Position numbers and translations under genes: made by a program
DNA from: Cannabis sativa
Taxonomy: Eukaryota; Streptophyta; Magnoliopsida; Rosales; Cannabaceae
DNA length: 64,000 nucleotides
NCBI RefSeq assembly: GCF_029168945.1
Contig: NC_083603.1
Coordinates: 38,006,396 to 38,070,395 of the forward strand
Reading direction: 5' to 3'
In this document: one piece after another, positions 9,500-21,038 of the stretch
How the letters are laid out: every line of letters starts with the position of its first letter
How positions within the stretch are numbered: the first letter of the stretch is position 1
Notes under the pieces: model-generated
The model's database searches: none
Told to the model about the DNA's origin: nothing
What the model saw: only the letters and a program-made list of their open reading frames with translations

Positions 9500-12400
9500 T
9501 AAATATATATTTAAAATAACTAGATTGAAATAAATATTATAAGAAAATACATTTTAAATAATGAGCTTTATTATTATTAGGACATTCGATCTCCATTTTT
9601 GGTTCTACATAGTTCTTGTTTTAGTGAGTAATCCTCCCTAATGGAGGAACGTTCATTAGCAATTTAACGCCGTAGAATCTCGACATATAATATTATTTGT
9701 AAGTGTTCTATATAGTTTTGATCACCCTAATGGTGGCAACTGTATTTGACTTACGAAAGTATGAAACAATGGTGGAAGCTCATAAGATAGAATAGCCTTG
9801 ACTCTCGTGTAAACGGCACAATGCTGGATTCCAATCTTGACCGAATAAAAGGTTGCTAGAATGTTTATCATTTTAGATGAGTTGACAACTCTATTCAATT
9901 GATGGTATCACTGAGTCTCGCCTAAACGGGACACTGATATCAGTTTGTTGAAGACCTTTGAAATTATTTAGGATTGTAAGGTTTAGTATTTTTACTTGTC
10001 ATTCCTACTTGCTATATGTTTAATAATTTTTGAATTGTGTATGAATTTATATTGAACCATGTTATTTTCTGTTATTAAATTGTAGTTTAATTTCAAATCT
10101 TTATTGTTGTTATAACTTGGTTTGTTGTTCTAATGGGATAAATCCCTAATGGATTGTCAACATTAGACAAACATAATAGTGTTAGATCTCGAAAGATAAA
10201 TATTGTAAATGCAACTTCTAGCTGTTCATCAATTGATGACACCTTAGACTAGTATTTACAATATGAAACAAGAAGATTGTATAAATAAGATTACTTTGAC
10301 TCTCGCTAATCAAAGCATCGTTGGATTCTTATTTAAAAACGAAATTATCCTAATTCCTCTTAGCTTGTTCATTTTCAATTAGCTCAATACCATATCATTG
10401 GATGAATGATCTATAAATCATTTCATGTCATTCTATATTTTCTCTTAAGAAATTAAATGACGCATGTGATTATATTCCCAAAATTCTATCCCAAAATGAT
10501 ATAAATCGTCAATCTTAGAAATCTCCTACTTGAATGGGCAAATAAACTTAGGGTTAAATTAGTAGTGGTGGTCCATGAAAGAATTACTCATTGTACAGTT
10601 ACACTTTTGCAAGTGTTTAATAACCATTTTCTATCAACGGATTCAAACTGTATGTTAGTATGGAATATGAGTTTAGTATTCTGTGATCAGGATCCACTTG
10701 CACTATTCTAAGAACTCTTTAATGTAACTAAACCTAAGTCATCAAAAGACTACAACCACATTTTTTAAATCTATGGCATTTGTATCTTGTTCATAGTGGT
10801 TTTGACAAGATCATTCTTTTCAAAGAGTTAATATGCCTAATATCCACTGAAATAAGTTCATCTCATTCCCAGATGGATGTACATTCAGGGGTGGATATGA
10901 GTTTACGTTGTATTCTTAAAATAATCACTCTAGATTTTACCTTATGCAAAAGAAATTTGAAATGTTTGAAAAATTTCTGTTTTCTAGCAATGGTGATAAA
11001 CCATTAAGGTAAGTGGTTAAAGATCTTGCGAACTGATAGGGGTGGAGAAATAGTTAGTAGATATGCAGTTCACAGATCATTAAGTTGATTTTTGAATTAT
11101 ATCCTAACGTACCTCCCTAGAAATTCAATTTGCATATTGATGATTAGTTACTAGTCGTTGCCTAAGTCCTTCTTTGGTAATATAATTTCAGAATGATGCA
11201 ATGGTTGGGTACATAGTGTAAACCATTACTAGATTCATGGATGACCTAATCGAAAAGCTAGAACTATAGTTTTCATGTTTGTTAGCTATTCTAAGTGATT
11301 AGGGGTGGAACATCCCATAGTCATTATATAAGAAAGTGTTTGTTTAAACAAATACTAATTTTCTAAGAAAATAACTAAGTCTGAAAATAAAGTAGCAAAT
11401 AAAGGAGATATTTTTTTCTTGATTCCAAAAGTGTTCTATCATCTTATTCTATAAGATAATCCCACTGCCTCTGTTGTTTTGACACAACTGAAGAGGTCAA
11501 TACCATTTAGTTTTCTTAGACATAGTTCACGGTACCTTGTCGTAGTGAGAGAGTTTCTAGGAACTCACCTTCTTATGACTTGGAAGACACTAGTGATTAA
11601 AATCCATTGAGAGTTTAAACAAGTAATGGATTGTCAAGATAAGAAACTAAGAAGAAAAGGCAAGAGAACTATGGTTTGATCCATTCACATGGAGTAACCT
11701 AAAGTTTTCTATTACAAGGACATGAAAGGAAATTTTCGTTAATAAGTCTATTCAATGGACTTAATAAAACTTCATGTTCCTAGTATTATAGGTTTGAGTT
11801 AATCCAAACCCATGGCTCGTGGTATACTTCATTAATTACTTTCTCTAGTGCAAGCAACTTACTTTAGTAAGATGCTGAAGCATTTTCTTTTCTAATGGAA
11901 ATCTATAGAAGCTTCTCAACTTCTAGACATAGATTTTATTTATCTAAGGAAATGTCTCAACTATTCCAGAAAAGATAAAGCCATGAAAGAATTTCTTAAA
12001 TCAACAGTGAGAGGTCTCAGATATGCTTTAGTATGCCTTAGACCAGACACCTACTGTTGAGTGGGAGTAATGAGTAGGTATCAGATTAATCCAGGAGAGG
12101 AACATTGGAAGACAATTACGTAAATCTTAAGATTAAGAAGAGGAACTATATGTTAGTCGATAAGGGTGTGTTTAAAACTCTTAGGCTACACCATATCAGA
12201 TTTCAAGACTTGCCTTTGTGCTAGAAAGTCAGCTGATAAGATGGTGATTACTCTAGGGGTAAAGTAGTGATTTTGGAGAAGTGTAAAAACCTATCTGAAG
12301 TCTCTAGGTCTACCAGAGAGAGACTGAATGTTAAAGTTGCAGGAACGGTACTTATTCAGTCTAAGGAAAGTTCTATACATTTGTGGCACCATTCCAACTT

Positions 12401-12675
12401 GTCTTAACTACTAGTGTTATTTCTTGATAAACCAAAAAGTAGTTGCCAAAAGTATAGAATCCAGTATCCCAAGAGAGTAGACATATAGCGAGGAATTTCA
12501 CAATATCAAGGATTTTATGATTAAGGAAGAGTAATGGTGGAGAGAAGGTTGTTGTTAATTCAACCTGTCAGATCCTATTACGAGGAGTGTACTACTACTA
12601 CACTTGATTTGTATATTAAGGTGTTGATATTATTTGAAATGCACTTTTTATTTTATATTAGTGGAAGTTGGAGTT
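9500..12675 (+). mobile_element. Copia element B interior, 5'-truncated and non-coding
   Basis: It is collinear with 52075-55319 of complete element D, with many small changes. No long open frame is present. The leader part (9500-10160) holds the family's CTAAT-loop hairpins and the GACTCTCGCCTAAACGG motif. The rest holds repeated AGGGGTGGA blocks (about 10887, 11036, 11300) and decayed pol. The 5' LTR and the first ~3 kb of leader are missing because the element joins G1 at 9491-9499. It ends in a purine-rich tract before the LTR at 12676. Confidence 0.8.
12036..12300 (+). pseudogene. Copia pol remnant (RT/RNase H region)
   Basis: Reading in shifting frames recovers a TRPD-like segment (LRPDT), then MSRYQINPGEEHWKTI at 12070-12117, then an RRG-like piece and a TxGGG-like piece. 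These are hallmarks of the copia reverse transcriptase-RNase H junction. Stops and frame changes occur every few codons. The same damaged stretch is present in elements C and D. Confidence 0.65.
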
Positions 12676-14513
12676 TGTTGGGTTTTGTGCCCTAAATAAA
12701 ACCCATTTCAATAACATTTTATGTTGCATGGTTCACATGATTTATTTCATGATTATATATAGATAATGTATAAATTCTATTTAAGTCCAGAACATATCAA
12801 TTTGTTAATAATTATAGTGTTGTCAGCACAGTGGAATATAATCTTAATTATATGTTCGAAAGTTTATTCCCTGATTTGTCAGTTCACTTGATTTAGACTG
12901 CCATGATAATCAGCGATAGGTATTCTTACACCTTGGATAAGTGTTATGTCCTTTCCAGGGCATTGGCAAAGTTTACCACTATCGGATGTATGGAGTATAC
13001 ATCGGAAGGGACCGATATTGAACTTTGATTAGATTTGTTAAAATCTACTGTAATATTTATTCAAATCAATATCACATGTTGATCGTAGATCAAATGATCT
13101 TAATCCTGGTATGGTTAGGTTCGATCTCAAGAGTATTATACATGTTCTTTGATTTGTTAGTTAAGCCTACTTTTGGGTCAGGGTGATACGTACATTTTGG
13201 GAACATGATAGTATAATTGAGTGGGATCGCTAACATAAATATGGAGTCTATAACTTCTATAGGAATTTAGAATTGAAACAGATGATATCCTTCGAGCTTG
13301 GCTAAACAGAGATAAATGATTGAGATCTCATTTCACTTCGCTGAAATATCATTTATACAGAGCTAAGTGTTTTAAGGATAAAATACATTGAAGGTGTAAC
13401 AGTAATTTAGTTTCTATTTAATGTAGATCATCTATTAGAGGGTCATTGATCAAATTAAGATTATAACAATGGATAACTAATAGCGTATCTATATCGTGGA
13501 ACATATAGAGCGTTCTATATGACTGAGAGTGCAATTCCATGTTCTAAGTGTGGATTCAATAAGGAATTAATAGGTTATAAAATTTACTTGGTAAATTCGG
13601 TTCGACTTATTGGAAGCTCGGTTATATAGGCCCATGGTCCCCATACTAGTTGAGACCATACTGCTTGTAAGACTCAGTTAATTGGTTTTAATTAATCAAT
13701 TATAATTCTAAAGTTAGACTATGTCTATTTTATGAATTTTCACGAAGCAAGGGCGAAACTGTAAAGAAAGAGTTTATAGGGTATATTTATTAATTAAGAG
13801 ACTTTTGTTAGTCTCATTAATAAATATAATAAATGACAATATTATTTAATAATTATTTATAGTTATTAAATAGTTGAAATTAACATTTAAATGGTTGAAT
13901 GTGAAAATTGACAATTTTTGAGAAAATGGGAAACAGAATTGATAAAACAGAAAAGTTGAAAAAGTGAGGCCTTTTTCCATAAGTCTTGGCCGGCCACATG
14001 CATAAGTTTTATCATTGAAATTTTTCATTATTTTAATGTCAAGTAATTCAATCCTAACCCTATGTGGTATTCTATACATAGAAAGTAATGGCTTCAGGAA
14101 ATAGAACCCAATTGCATCTCATTCCCTTCAGAGAAAAATTCCTAAGCTGCCACTCTCTCTCTTTCTTCTTCTTCTTTGTTTCGAAATCCCTAAGTCATAG
14201 AGTAGTGCCCACACACATCAAGTGGTATCTCAATCATAGTGTGGAAGATTGTGAAGAATCCAAACAACAAGAAGGAGAATCAGCATTAAGGAAGGAGAGA
14301 AAGAGATCCAGGTTCAGTTCTTGATTATGTTCTGCTACAAAAAGGAATCAAGGGCTAGAGATTTGAACGGAAGGATTCATTATATTCTGCTGCACCCAAT
14401 GTAAGGTTTTCTAAACTTTATATGTGTTTATTTCACTGTTTTAGAATTCATATTAGGATGTTAATGAAACATACATCGTAGTAAATCTAGATCCTGGTAA
14501 AATATTTCCAACA
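12676..14513 (+). mobile_element. Copia element B 3' LTR
   Basis: It is 1,838 bp, from TGTTGGGTTTTGTGCCC to CCAACA, following GGAAGTTGGAGTT. It is similar along its length to the 1.9-kb LTRs of C and D. An open frame inside it at 14088-14324 is not supported as a gene. The right flank enters Tat integrase sequence directly; the first five bases (GGTAT) would be the target duplication, but the partner is lost with the 5' end. Confidence 0.85.
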
Positions 14514-14515
14514 GG

Positions 14516-14796
14516 TATATCATAGTAGAGGGAATCATGTACGGACAAGGTTTCTTTATGTCGTTGCTCAGATGTGTCACTCAAGAAAAAGTTGCACGAC
14601 TTTTATCTGAGGTGCATGATGGATTTTGTGGAAATCATACCGCCGGGCAGAGTTTATTTAAGAAAATTCTGAGGCAAGGTTATTTCTAAGCGACAATGAT
14701 TGAAGATTCAAAAGCCTATGTTAGAAAATGTTACAAATGCCAGAGATTTTCGAAGATACATTGAGCTCTGCCCAACGAGTTAACTCAGATGCAAAG
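14516..14796 (+). pseudogene. Tat-lineage gypsy integrase, N-terminal part
   Basis: One frame reads through the pre-integrase region and zinc finger: CVTQEKVARLLSEVHDG, then GNHTAGQSL and VRKCYKCQRFSKI, ending ALPNELTQMQS. Two in-frame stops break it, one replacing Trp after RQGYF and one after FSKIH. The protein continues at 23266 after the G2 insertion. The type matches Tat (Ogre/Retand-like) gypsy integrases as I know them. The upstream RT part is absent because the copia B LTR abuts it. Confidence 0.8.
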
Positions 14797-14801
14797 TCTG
14801 T
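14797..14801. repeat. Target-site duplication (TCTGT) left of G2
   Basis: TCTGT directly precedes the G2 LTR and is repeated at 23266-23270 directly after it. Confidence 0.9.
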
Positions 14802-17148
14802 TGTAACACCCTAACTAGCATAGGCGTATTACGTGATTTTCAAACATACTGTGCAGCTCGTTGCTAATCAACGAGGTTTATGGAAAACACGATTAATTAA
14901 AATTTTTGCTTTTTAATTAAACTTGTAAAATATTTATACAAATACTCGGGATCCCGATTACAAAACCATTTACAAAAGTTTACTATCTATACAAAATACT
15001 TGTTGCCTAGCGACTAATTACAAAAATAGCCTTGCTGTCCCGAGGATCTTACGCTCCACGCCTAACCGCCCCGACATGTACAATCTTCACCAGCTCGCTC
15101 TCACGGTCCATCAGCCTTAGCCTTGCCCTTACCTACACATAAACATAGCACTGTGAGTCGACAGACTCAGTAAGAAAAGCATAATAATAAACATACATAA
15201 ATCCAGAGTCATGATCAGACGCCCATACCCCTGACCATAACCCTAACTGCCGTGTCCAACACGATACTGAGTCCTGAACGTTCATAAGACGGTACTATTG
15301 ACAAGTAACAGCCCATACTCGGTCGAACTGGTCATACTCCAGCTGCTAGTCATACTCTAGCCTGTACCGATGTGTTACAGTATCAGCCTATACTCGGTCG
15401 AACTGGTCATACTCCAGCTCCTAGTCATACTCTAGCCTGTACTGATGTGATACGTCAAATAGTACAGAACCACCAACCCGAGTATCAGCCTATACTCGGC
15501 ACATTGGTCATACTCCAGCTACTAGTCATACTCTAGCCTGTGCCGATGTGATACAGTGTCAGCCTATACTCAGTACACTGGTCATACTCCAGCTGCTAGT
15601 CATACTCAAGCCTGTACTGATGTGACACAGTCGGATGGTTCGAAGCCAACATACATATCTAATGTAATCTAACAGGCTTCCTAACATGCACACTAAACAT
15701 GTAATCTATATATGCATACTGTTATGCTAATCTTACCTCAATTCTGAATTCAGGTGTGCCGGTCAACCTGACTGGAACGAACTGCGCGGCGGATTACAGG
15801 CTCCTAAACCATAACAATCACAACACTATAAGTGATACGCTAAATCACTTCCCGGGGCCTTAAACTAGGAACTAAAAGTTTCCCTATCGATAAAAAGCAT
15901 GGAAATACCACAAATAACATAAAAACGAGGAAATCTAGGGTTCCAGAAAATTCCCCAACCGGCAGACCGGTTGCACAACCAGAATTCCGGTTCTGGAAAT
16001 TCTTGAACCCCATCCGGAATTCCGGATGCACAACCGGAATTCCGGTTCCTCGCAGGCAAAACTCAAAAATTCATAACTCTTTCAAAACAAATCCAAATCA
16101 CACAAAACCTTCCAGACCTGTTCTAAACATCCCATAGAAAATTTCTAAAGCAACTACACAGTCCAGAACACGCATATATCAAAAATGTCATTAAAGCTCC
16201 AAGCTTTGAGTTCAAAACTCAAACTTCGTTTAATCTAACTAACATGCATCCAAATCAGTTCAAACCTACTTAAACATTCATATAATAACCTCTGAAAACA
16301 CAAGAAATCGACCTCAACAAACACAACAACAAAACTCACAATTTCACTTTGAAAAACCTTAGCTTTTGAAATAAAATTTCTTAAACTTGAACAAGGATAA
16401 CTAGCATGCATTTCAACCTCACTAACTCACCAAAATCATCATTATAAATCACAAAACAACAACAATAACAAGCAGCAGCAGCAACACCAAAAATCGCATG
16501 CAATACTCAATTTTCTTTCTAAAATTCAAGAAATTTCAAGAGAGAAAAAGTAAGGGCTAACCTGGCTTGGATTGAACACACACAAATCTTAAATCCACAA
16601 AGAAAAAGGAGCAAAACCCAGCTGCCCCAAGAAGGGCCGAAAGAGAGGGAAAGAGAGAGAGCTTGAGAATTTTGGTTTTCTTGATTTTTTTCTAACTTAG
16701 AAAATAAAAGGGGTAAATGAAATACTAACACTACAATCAGCCAATACTTAACATAATAAACATATAATTCCATCACAAAATGTCCACTAAAGGACAAAAT
16801 ATCATTGGGGCAAAATGACCATTTTGCCCCTCCACACTGAAATAACAAAAATAACACTAAAGGGGTATTTTGGGAAATTCTAAATTCCCGGCCAATCCCG
16901 ACATTCCCAATGTCTAATAAACCGTCCCAATCTACTAATATACTAAGTTGTGATTTTACTGAGCCAAACACCGAGTTCCATGTTACCGGGAACCAGAAAT
17001 GCAAACTTATGAAAATCTTTAAATGACATAAAATGAATTTCAGAATTCAATAATAACAGCATAATAATTATTTAAATAGCTATAAATAATTTTCATAATT
17101 AAACATGATTAACTGCTAATTTCCAAATTAAACTAAGCGGTCTTTACA
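14802..17148 (-). mobile_element. G2 chromovirus 3' LTR
   Basis: It is 2,347 bp. On the plus strand it runs from TGTAACACCC to GCGGTCTTTACA, so in element orientation it begins TGTAAAGACCGC. It is near-identical to 21039-23265 but ~120 bp longer, mainly because it has four array units instead of three and an extra piece near 15960. It contains the palindromes CATCCGGAATTCCGGATG (16011-16028) and AACCGGAATTCCGGTT (16032-16047). Confidence 0.92.
15319..15620 (-). repeat. G2 LTR array: four three-way-junction units
   Basis: Units lie at 15319-15370, 15394-15445, 15496-15546 and 15570-15620. Each has an outer stem and two hairpins with the loop TCATACT: CTGG/CCAG and CTAG/CTAG. Outer stems are TCGGT/ACCGA, TCGGT/ACTGA, TCGGCACA/TGTGCCGA and TCAGTACA/TGTACTGA. 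Units three and four differ by two compensatory pair changes. Unit four has one mismatch in hairpin two (CAAG). Confidence 0.8.
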
Positions 17149-17149
17149 A

Positions 17150-18270
17150 CTACTCCCCCCTTAAAAGGATATCGGCCCCGAAATCTAACCTGAATAACTC
17201 TGGATATTGAGCTCTCATATCTGACTCTAGCTCCCAGGTGGCTTCCTCCACCTTGCTGTTTCTCCAGAGAACTTTGACCAATGCAATGGTCTTATTCCGA
17301 AGGACTTTATCCTTTCTATCAAGGATCTGCACTGGCTGTTCTTCGTAAGACATATCTGGCTGCAGTTCTAGGCTCTCATAACTGAGTATATGAGAGGGAT
17401 CTGAAACGTATTTTCTCAACATCGAGACATGGAATACGTTGTGAACTGCTGATAAAGCTGGAGGCAATGCTAACCGGTATGCAACTTGACCTATCTTCTC
17501 GAGAATCTCGAAAGGTCCTGTAAATCTAGGGCAAAACTTGTCTCTTTTCCCGAAACGTTTGATCCCCTTCATTCGAGACACTTGTAAAAACACATGGTCC
17601 CCTACTTGGAACTCAACATCTCTGCGTTTCGGATCTGCATAACTTTTCCGTCTACTCTGCGAGGAAGCATTCTAGCTTTTATTTTCTCTATTGCCTCATT
17701 GGTCCGCTGTACTGACTCCGGACCTAAGTATTTCCTCTCCCTTGTCTCATCCCAGTGGATGGGAGATCTACACTTTCTACCGTATAACAATTCATAGGGA
17801 GCCATCCCTATCGTACTCTGATAACTGTTGTTGTAAGAAAATTTTATCAACGGTAGGTATTTATTCCAAGAGCCTTCAAAATCCATAACACAGGCTCGTA
17901 ACATGTCCTCCAATATCTGAATTGTCCTTTCGGAGTGACCATCTGTCTGAGGATGGAATGCTGTACTAAATTTTAGTTTTGTACCCATTGCTCGTTGCAA
18001 ACTCTGCCAAAACTTGGAGGTGAACTTTGGATCCCTATCCGAAATTATAGACTTCGGTACCCCGTGAAGTGTTACAATCTCTCCAACATAGAATTCTGCC
18101 AACTGATCCACTGTAAATGTTGTTCTAACAGGCAAAAAATGCGCAGATTTCGTGAATCGATCCACCACTACCCAGATGGAATCAAACAAACCCATGGTTC
18201 TAGGTAACCCGACCACGAAATCTATCGTGATATCTTCCCACTTCCATTCAGGTAGGGTTAAAGGCTGCAA
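17150..18270 (-). pseudogene. G2 integrase core and chromodomain
   Basis: The integrase core reads WVVVDRFTKSAHFLPV, then SDRDPKF and QTDGHSERT, so the D, D and E residues are visible. The GPF/Y segment (GPFEILEKIG) and an intact chromodomain (KVLWRNSKVEEATWELE) follow, ending at a TAG (17150-17152) inside the polypurine tract. A frame change near 17600 separates core from C-terminus. The N-terminus is fused at about 18270 to the end of the preceding ORF by a deletion that removed the H2C2 zinc finger. Confidence 0.85.
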
Positions 18271-18854
18271 CAGAAGTACGGTTTAAGATCTTGGTACATC
18301 TTAGTGGTGTCAGGATGCAGAGAATAAGGGGTAGAATGAGCCTCCTCAAAGATCTCATTCCTGAGTTCCACACTACTCGGAACACAAACCCTAGCTTTAT
18401 ACAGAAGCATCCCGTTGTCTGACCCTGAGAAATCCCTGGCTTGACCAGCCAAAACCTCATCTCTGATTTTCACTAACTCTGGATCAGTCATCTGAGCGGC
18501 TTTAATTCTTTCCAACAGATCAGATTGCAGCGTTAAGTTCTGAAGCTGACCTACCACAAACTCAATGCTGGATCTAACCATATCCTCTGCTAGCTGAGGT
18601 GAGATCTGAACCATGCTAGCTACCTGCCCGGGACCCTTCCTGCTTAGGGCATCGGCCACTAAATTGGCCTTCCCAGGGTGATAGAGAATCTCACAGTCGT
18701 AATCTTTCACTAATTCCAACCAACGCCTCTGTCTCATATTCAAATCTTTCTGAGTAAAGAAATACTTGAAACTTTTATGGTCGGTATAGATTTCACACCT
18801 TTCTTCGTAAAGGTAATGCCACCCGATCTTCAATGCAAAAACCACCGCGGCCAA
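18258..18854 (-). pseudogene. G2 RNase H C-terminus and integrase linker
   Basis: RNase H is recognisable by [13 protein letters not shown] and [18 protein letters not shown]. The pre-integrase linker ends YQDLKPYF and then joins the [12 protein letters not shown] segment, skipping about 34 residues present in G1 and G3. The lost segment includes CLTCQQ, so the zinc finger is gone. A stop separates this ORF from the upstream one near 18896. Confidence 0.8.
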
Positions 18855-18896
18855 CTCTAGATCATGAGTTGGGTATCGCTGTTCGTAATCCTTTAA

Positions 18897-19526
18897 CTAA
18901 CGGGAGGCATAAGCGATAACCTGATCGGCTTGCATCAGCACACACCCCAGACCCTGTCTGGATGCATCGCAATAAACTACAAATTTCTCGTTGTTTGAAG
19001 GCAAAGCTAGCACTGGAGCGATAATCAATCTCTGTTTTAGCTCCTGAAAACTAGCTTCGCACTTGTCTAACCAGACAAACCGCTGATTCTTCTTTGTAAG
19101 TTCGGTTAAGGGTGTTGAAATTTTAGAAAACCCTTCCACGAACCTACGATAATACACGGCTAAACCCAAGAAGCTTCTAATTTCTGTCACTGTCTTCGGT
19201 CTTGGCCAATCCCTGAGGGATTCTATCTTCCCGGGATCCACCTCGATCCCATCTTTGTTAACAATGTGCCCTAAGAAATCTATTCTGATCGGCATAGACC
19301 TAATCCACCTTTTGGAGATAACTAACTCTCCGCCAGGTAATAGGGTTCCAAACCCTGAATCATATCTATCATATGGTCTATCCAATTTACTGAAGATTCT
19401 TGCTGCCACATAGGAATGTGTGGCCCCAGAATCAAACAGCACTGAGTAATACGAGTTATTAACTGAAAGCTGACCTGTTACAACTGAAGGGCTGGCATCT
19501 GCATCAGCCTGAGTGATGGCGAACAC
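18897..19526 (-). pseudogene. G2 protease fused to end of reverse transcriptase (internal deletion)
   Basis: The protease motif [12 protein letters not shown] is followed by RSMPIRI, which then jumps straight to [12 protein letters not shown] of the RT thumb region. In G3 these points are about 1 kb apart, so the RT fingers, palm and catalytic FIDD box are all missing. The frame stays open across the join (near 19283-19290), and RNase H begins normally ([11 protein letters not shown]). Confidence 0.88.
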
Positions 19527-19559
19527 CCTAGTTGAAATGGGTCTCGCCGGAGCCCTCGG

Positions 19560-20756
19560 TGCCTCTGATCGGAGCTAAGGACAAACCCTCTTGAAGTGTC
19601 CGGGCATGCCACACTAAAAGCATCCCTGACCTTTGCACTCACCCTGATGGTGCCTTTTGCAGCTGGGGCACTCAGGATAACAAAACTGGGTCTCTGCACC
19701 ACCCTGACGATTGCCTCTACTCTGGTTCCCCCGGAACCTCTTAATCTGACTTGAGCCATCGGATGCAGTGGATGTTCTCCGCTTTTGGTCCGTGGCCGAA
19801 CCACTACCTCCCCTGCTAAAACCTGATGCAGGAGGTGTAGGAGCCCTGCCACTCGCTGGAGTACTAGCTGACTCCGACATACATCCAACTGCGCCCTTAG
19901 CTCGCAGTGCCTTCTCCACCATCTCAGCACAGGTGGTCTTGTCGTCAGTGGTGATCATCAAGTCGTGTTTAATCTTCACATTTAACCCGTCCAGATACTT
20001 CTCCTTTTTGCTGAAATCGGTTGGCACTATTCCCGAGGCTATCCTCGCCAACCGGTCGAACTGAGTGGTATACTCTATCACGCTCATATTCTCCCGCTGG
20101 GTCAGGTGGGTGAACTCTTTCCACTTGGCACTTCTGACTGCCTCGTTATAATATTTTGCGTTGAAGAGTTCTTGGAACCTTTCCCAGGTCATGGTGGTGA
20201 CGTCATGGATCTGAGACACCATGTCCCACCAGACTAGAGCGTCTTCTTGGAACTGGAAGGTGGCACACACCACCCTGTCATTACCGGTGACACCCATAAA
20301 GTTCAGTATCCTGGAGATCACTGTTAGCCACTGTTCAGCTTTCATGACATCTGGACCTCCCAGAAAAACCGGAGGTGCTTGCTTCCGGAACCTTTCATAC
20401 AAGGGTTCCATTCTGTTTGCCGCTACTACCAATTCGGCCTGAGCAGCAGGGACGGGTGCCACTAGAACTTCTTGCACAGGCACTGCAGGAGCCCCCTGCT
20501 GCCTTAATCTCTGAATGTCTAAATCTTGTTCCTCTATCCTGGCTTGCATTTCAGCAAACCTAGTCGCCCAATTCTGGGCAACCTGATCGGCTTGGGCAGC
20601 CTGGGCAGCCTGTGGCGGGTTCTTATCAACCCGACCATGAGCCCTGCCCCTGGGACCCCTACCACGGCCCCTAGCTTATGGGGGAAACTGGGCTCCCTGT
20701 CCCTGATTCGACCCTACTGAATTGCCCTAGATCCTGGTATTCCGCCTGGCGTCCAT
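19560..20756 (-). pseudogene. G2 gag
   Basis: The start ATG is at 20756 (MDARRNTRI). Two stops fall in the first 30 codons; the rest stays open to a CCHC-like end (CPSCKRHHQGEC). The gag core is recognisable by MEPLYERFRKQAPPVFLGG, with the sequence DALVWWDMVSQI following. The zinc-knuckle region is damaged near 19613. Confidence 0.85.
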
Positions 20757-21023
20757 CTAGTCAGAACCGCCTGCGAAACTAAGAGTTGGCACATCAGGTC
20801 ATAATCAAGGAGAGCTTACTAATGCCGGTTAATTTGGAAATTAAAAAACAAAACATGCGCCTATTCTACTATCAAGCTACTAACATGCTTTCTATCAGGC
20901 TTTTCTTATTCCATAATAAATAAATAAACTACTAAAGCAATAAAAGCTTACTGAACCGTAGAACGAGCTAACTGCTGATGATGATTGTACATGTTGTAAC
21001 GATCTTCGGAAGACAACCTGGCG

Positions 21024-21035
21024 GCTCTGATACCA
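21024..21035 (-). other. G2 primer-binding site (initiator tRNA-Met type)
   Basis: On the minus strand this reads TGGTATCAGAGC, three bases after the end of the 5' LTR. This is the standard plant PBS complementary to the 3' end of initiator tRNA-Met. Confidence 0.93.
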
Positions 21036-21038
21036 AAT

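Noticed and set aside
14088..14324. 78-codon ORF possibly a small host gene
   Set aside because: It lies wholly inside the copia B LTR, and the matching parts of the C and D LTRs have no such frame.
15310..15620. CRISPR-like array of repeats and spacers
   Set aside because: The window is plant nuclear DNA, the units are whole tandem duplications within an LTR, and no cas-like genes exist.
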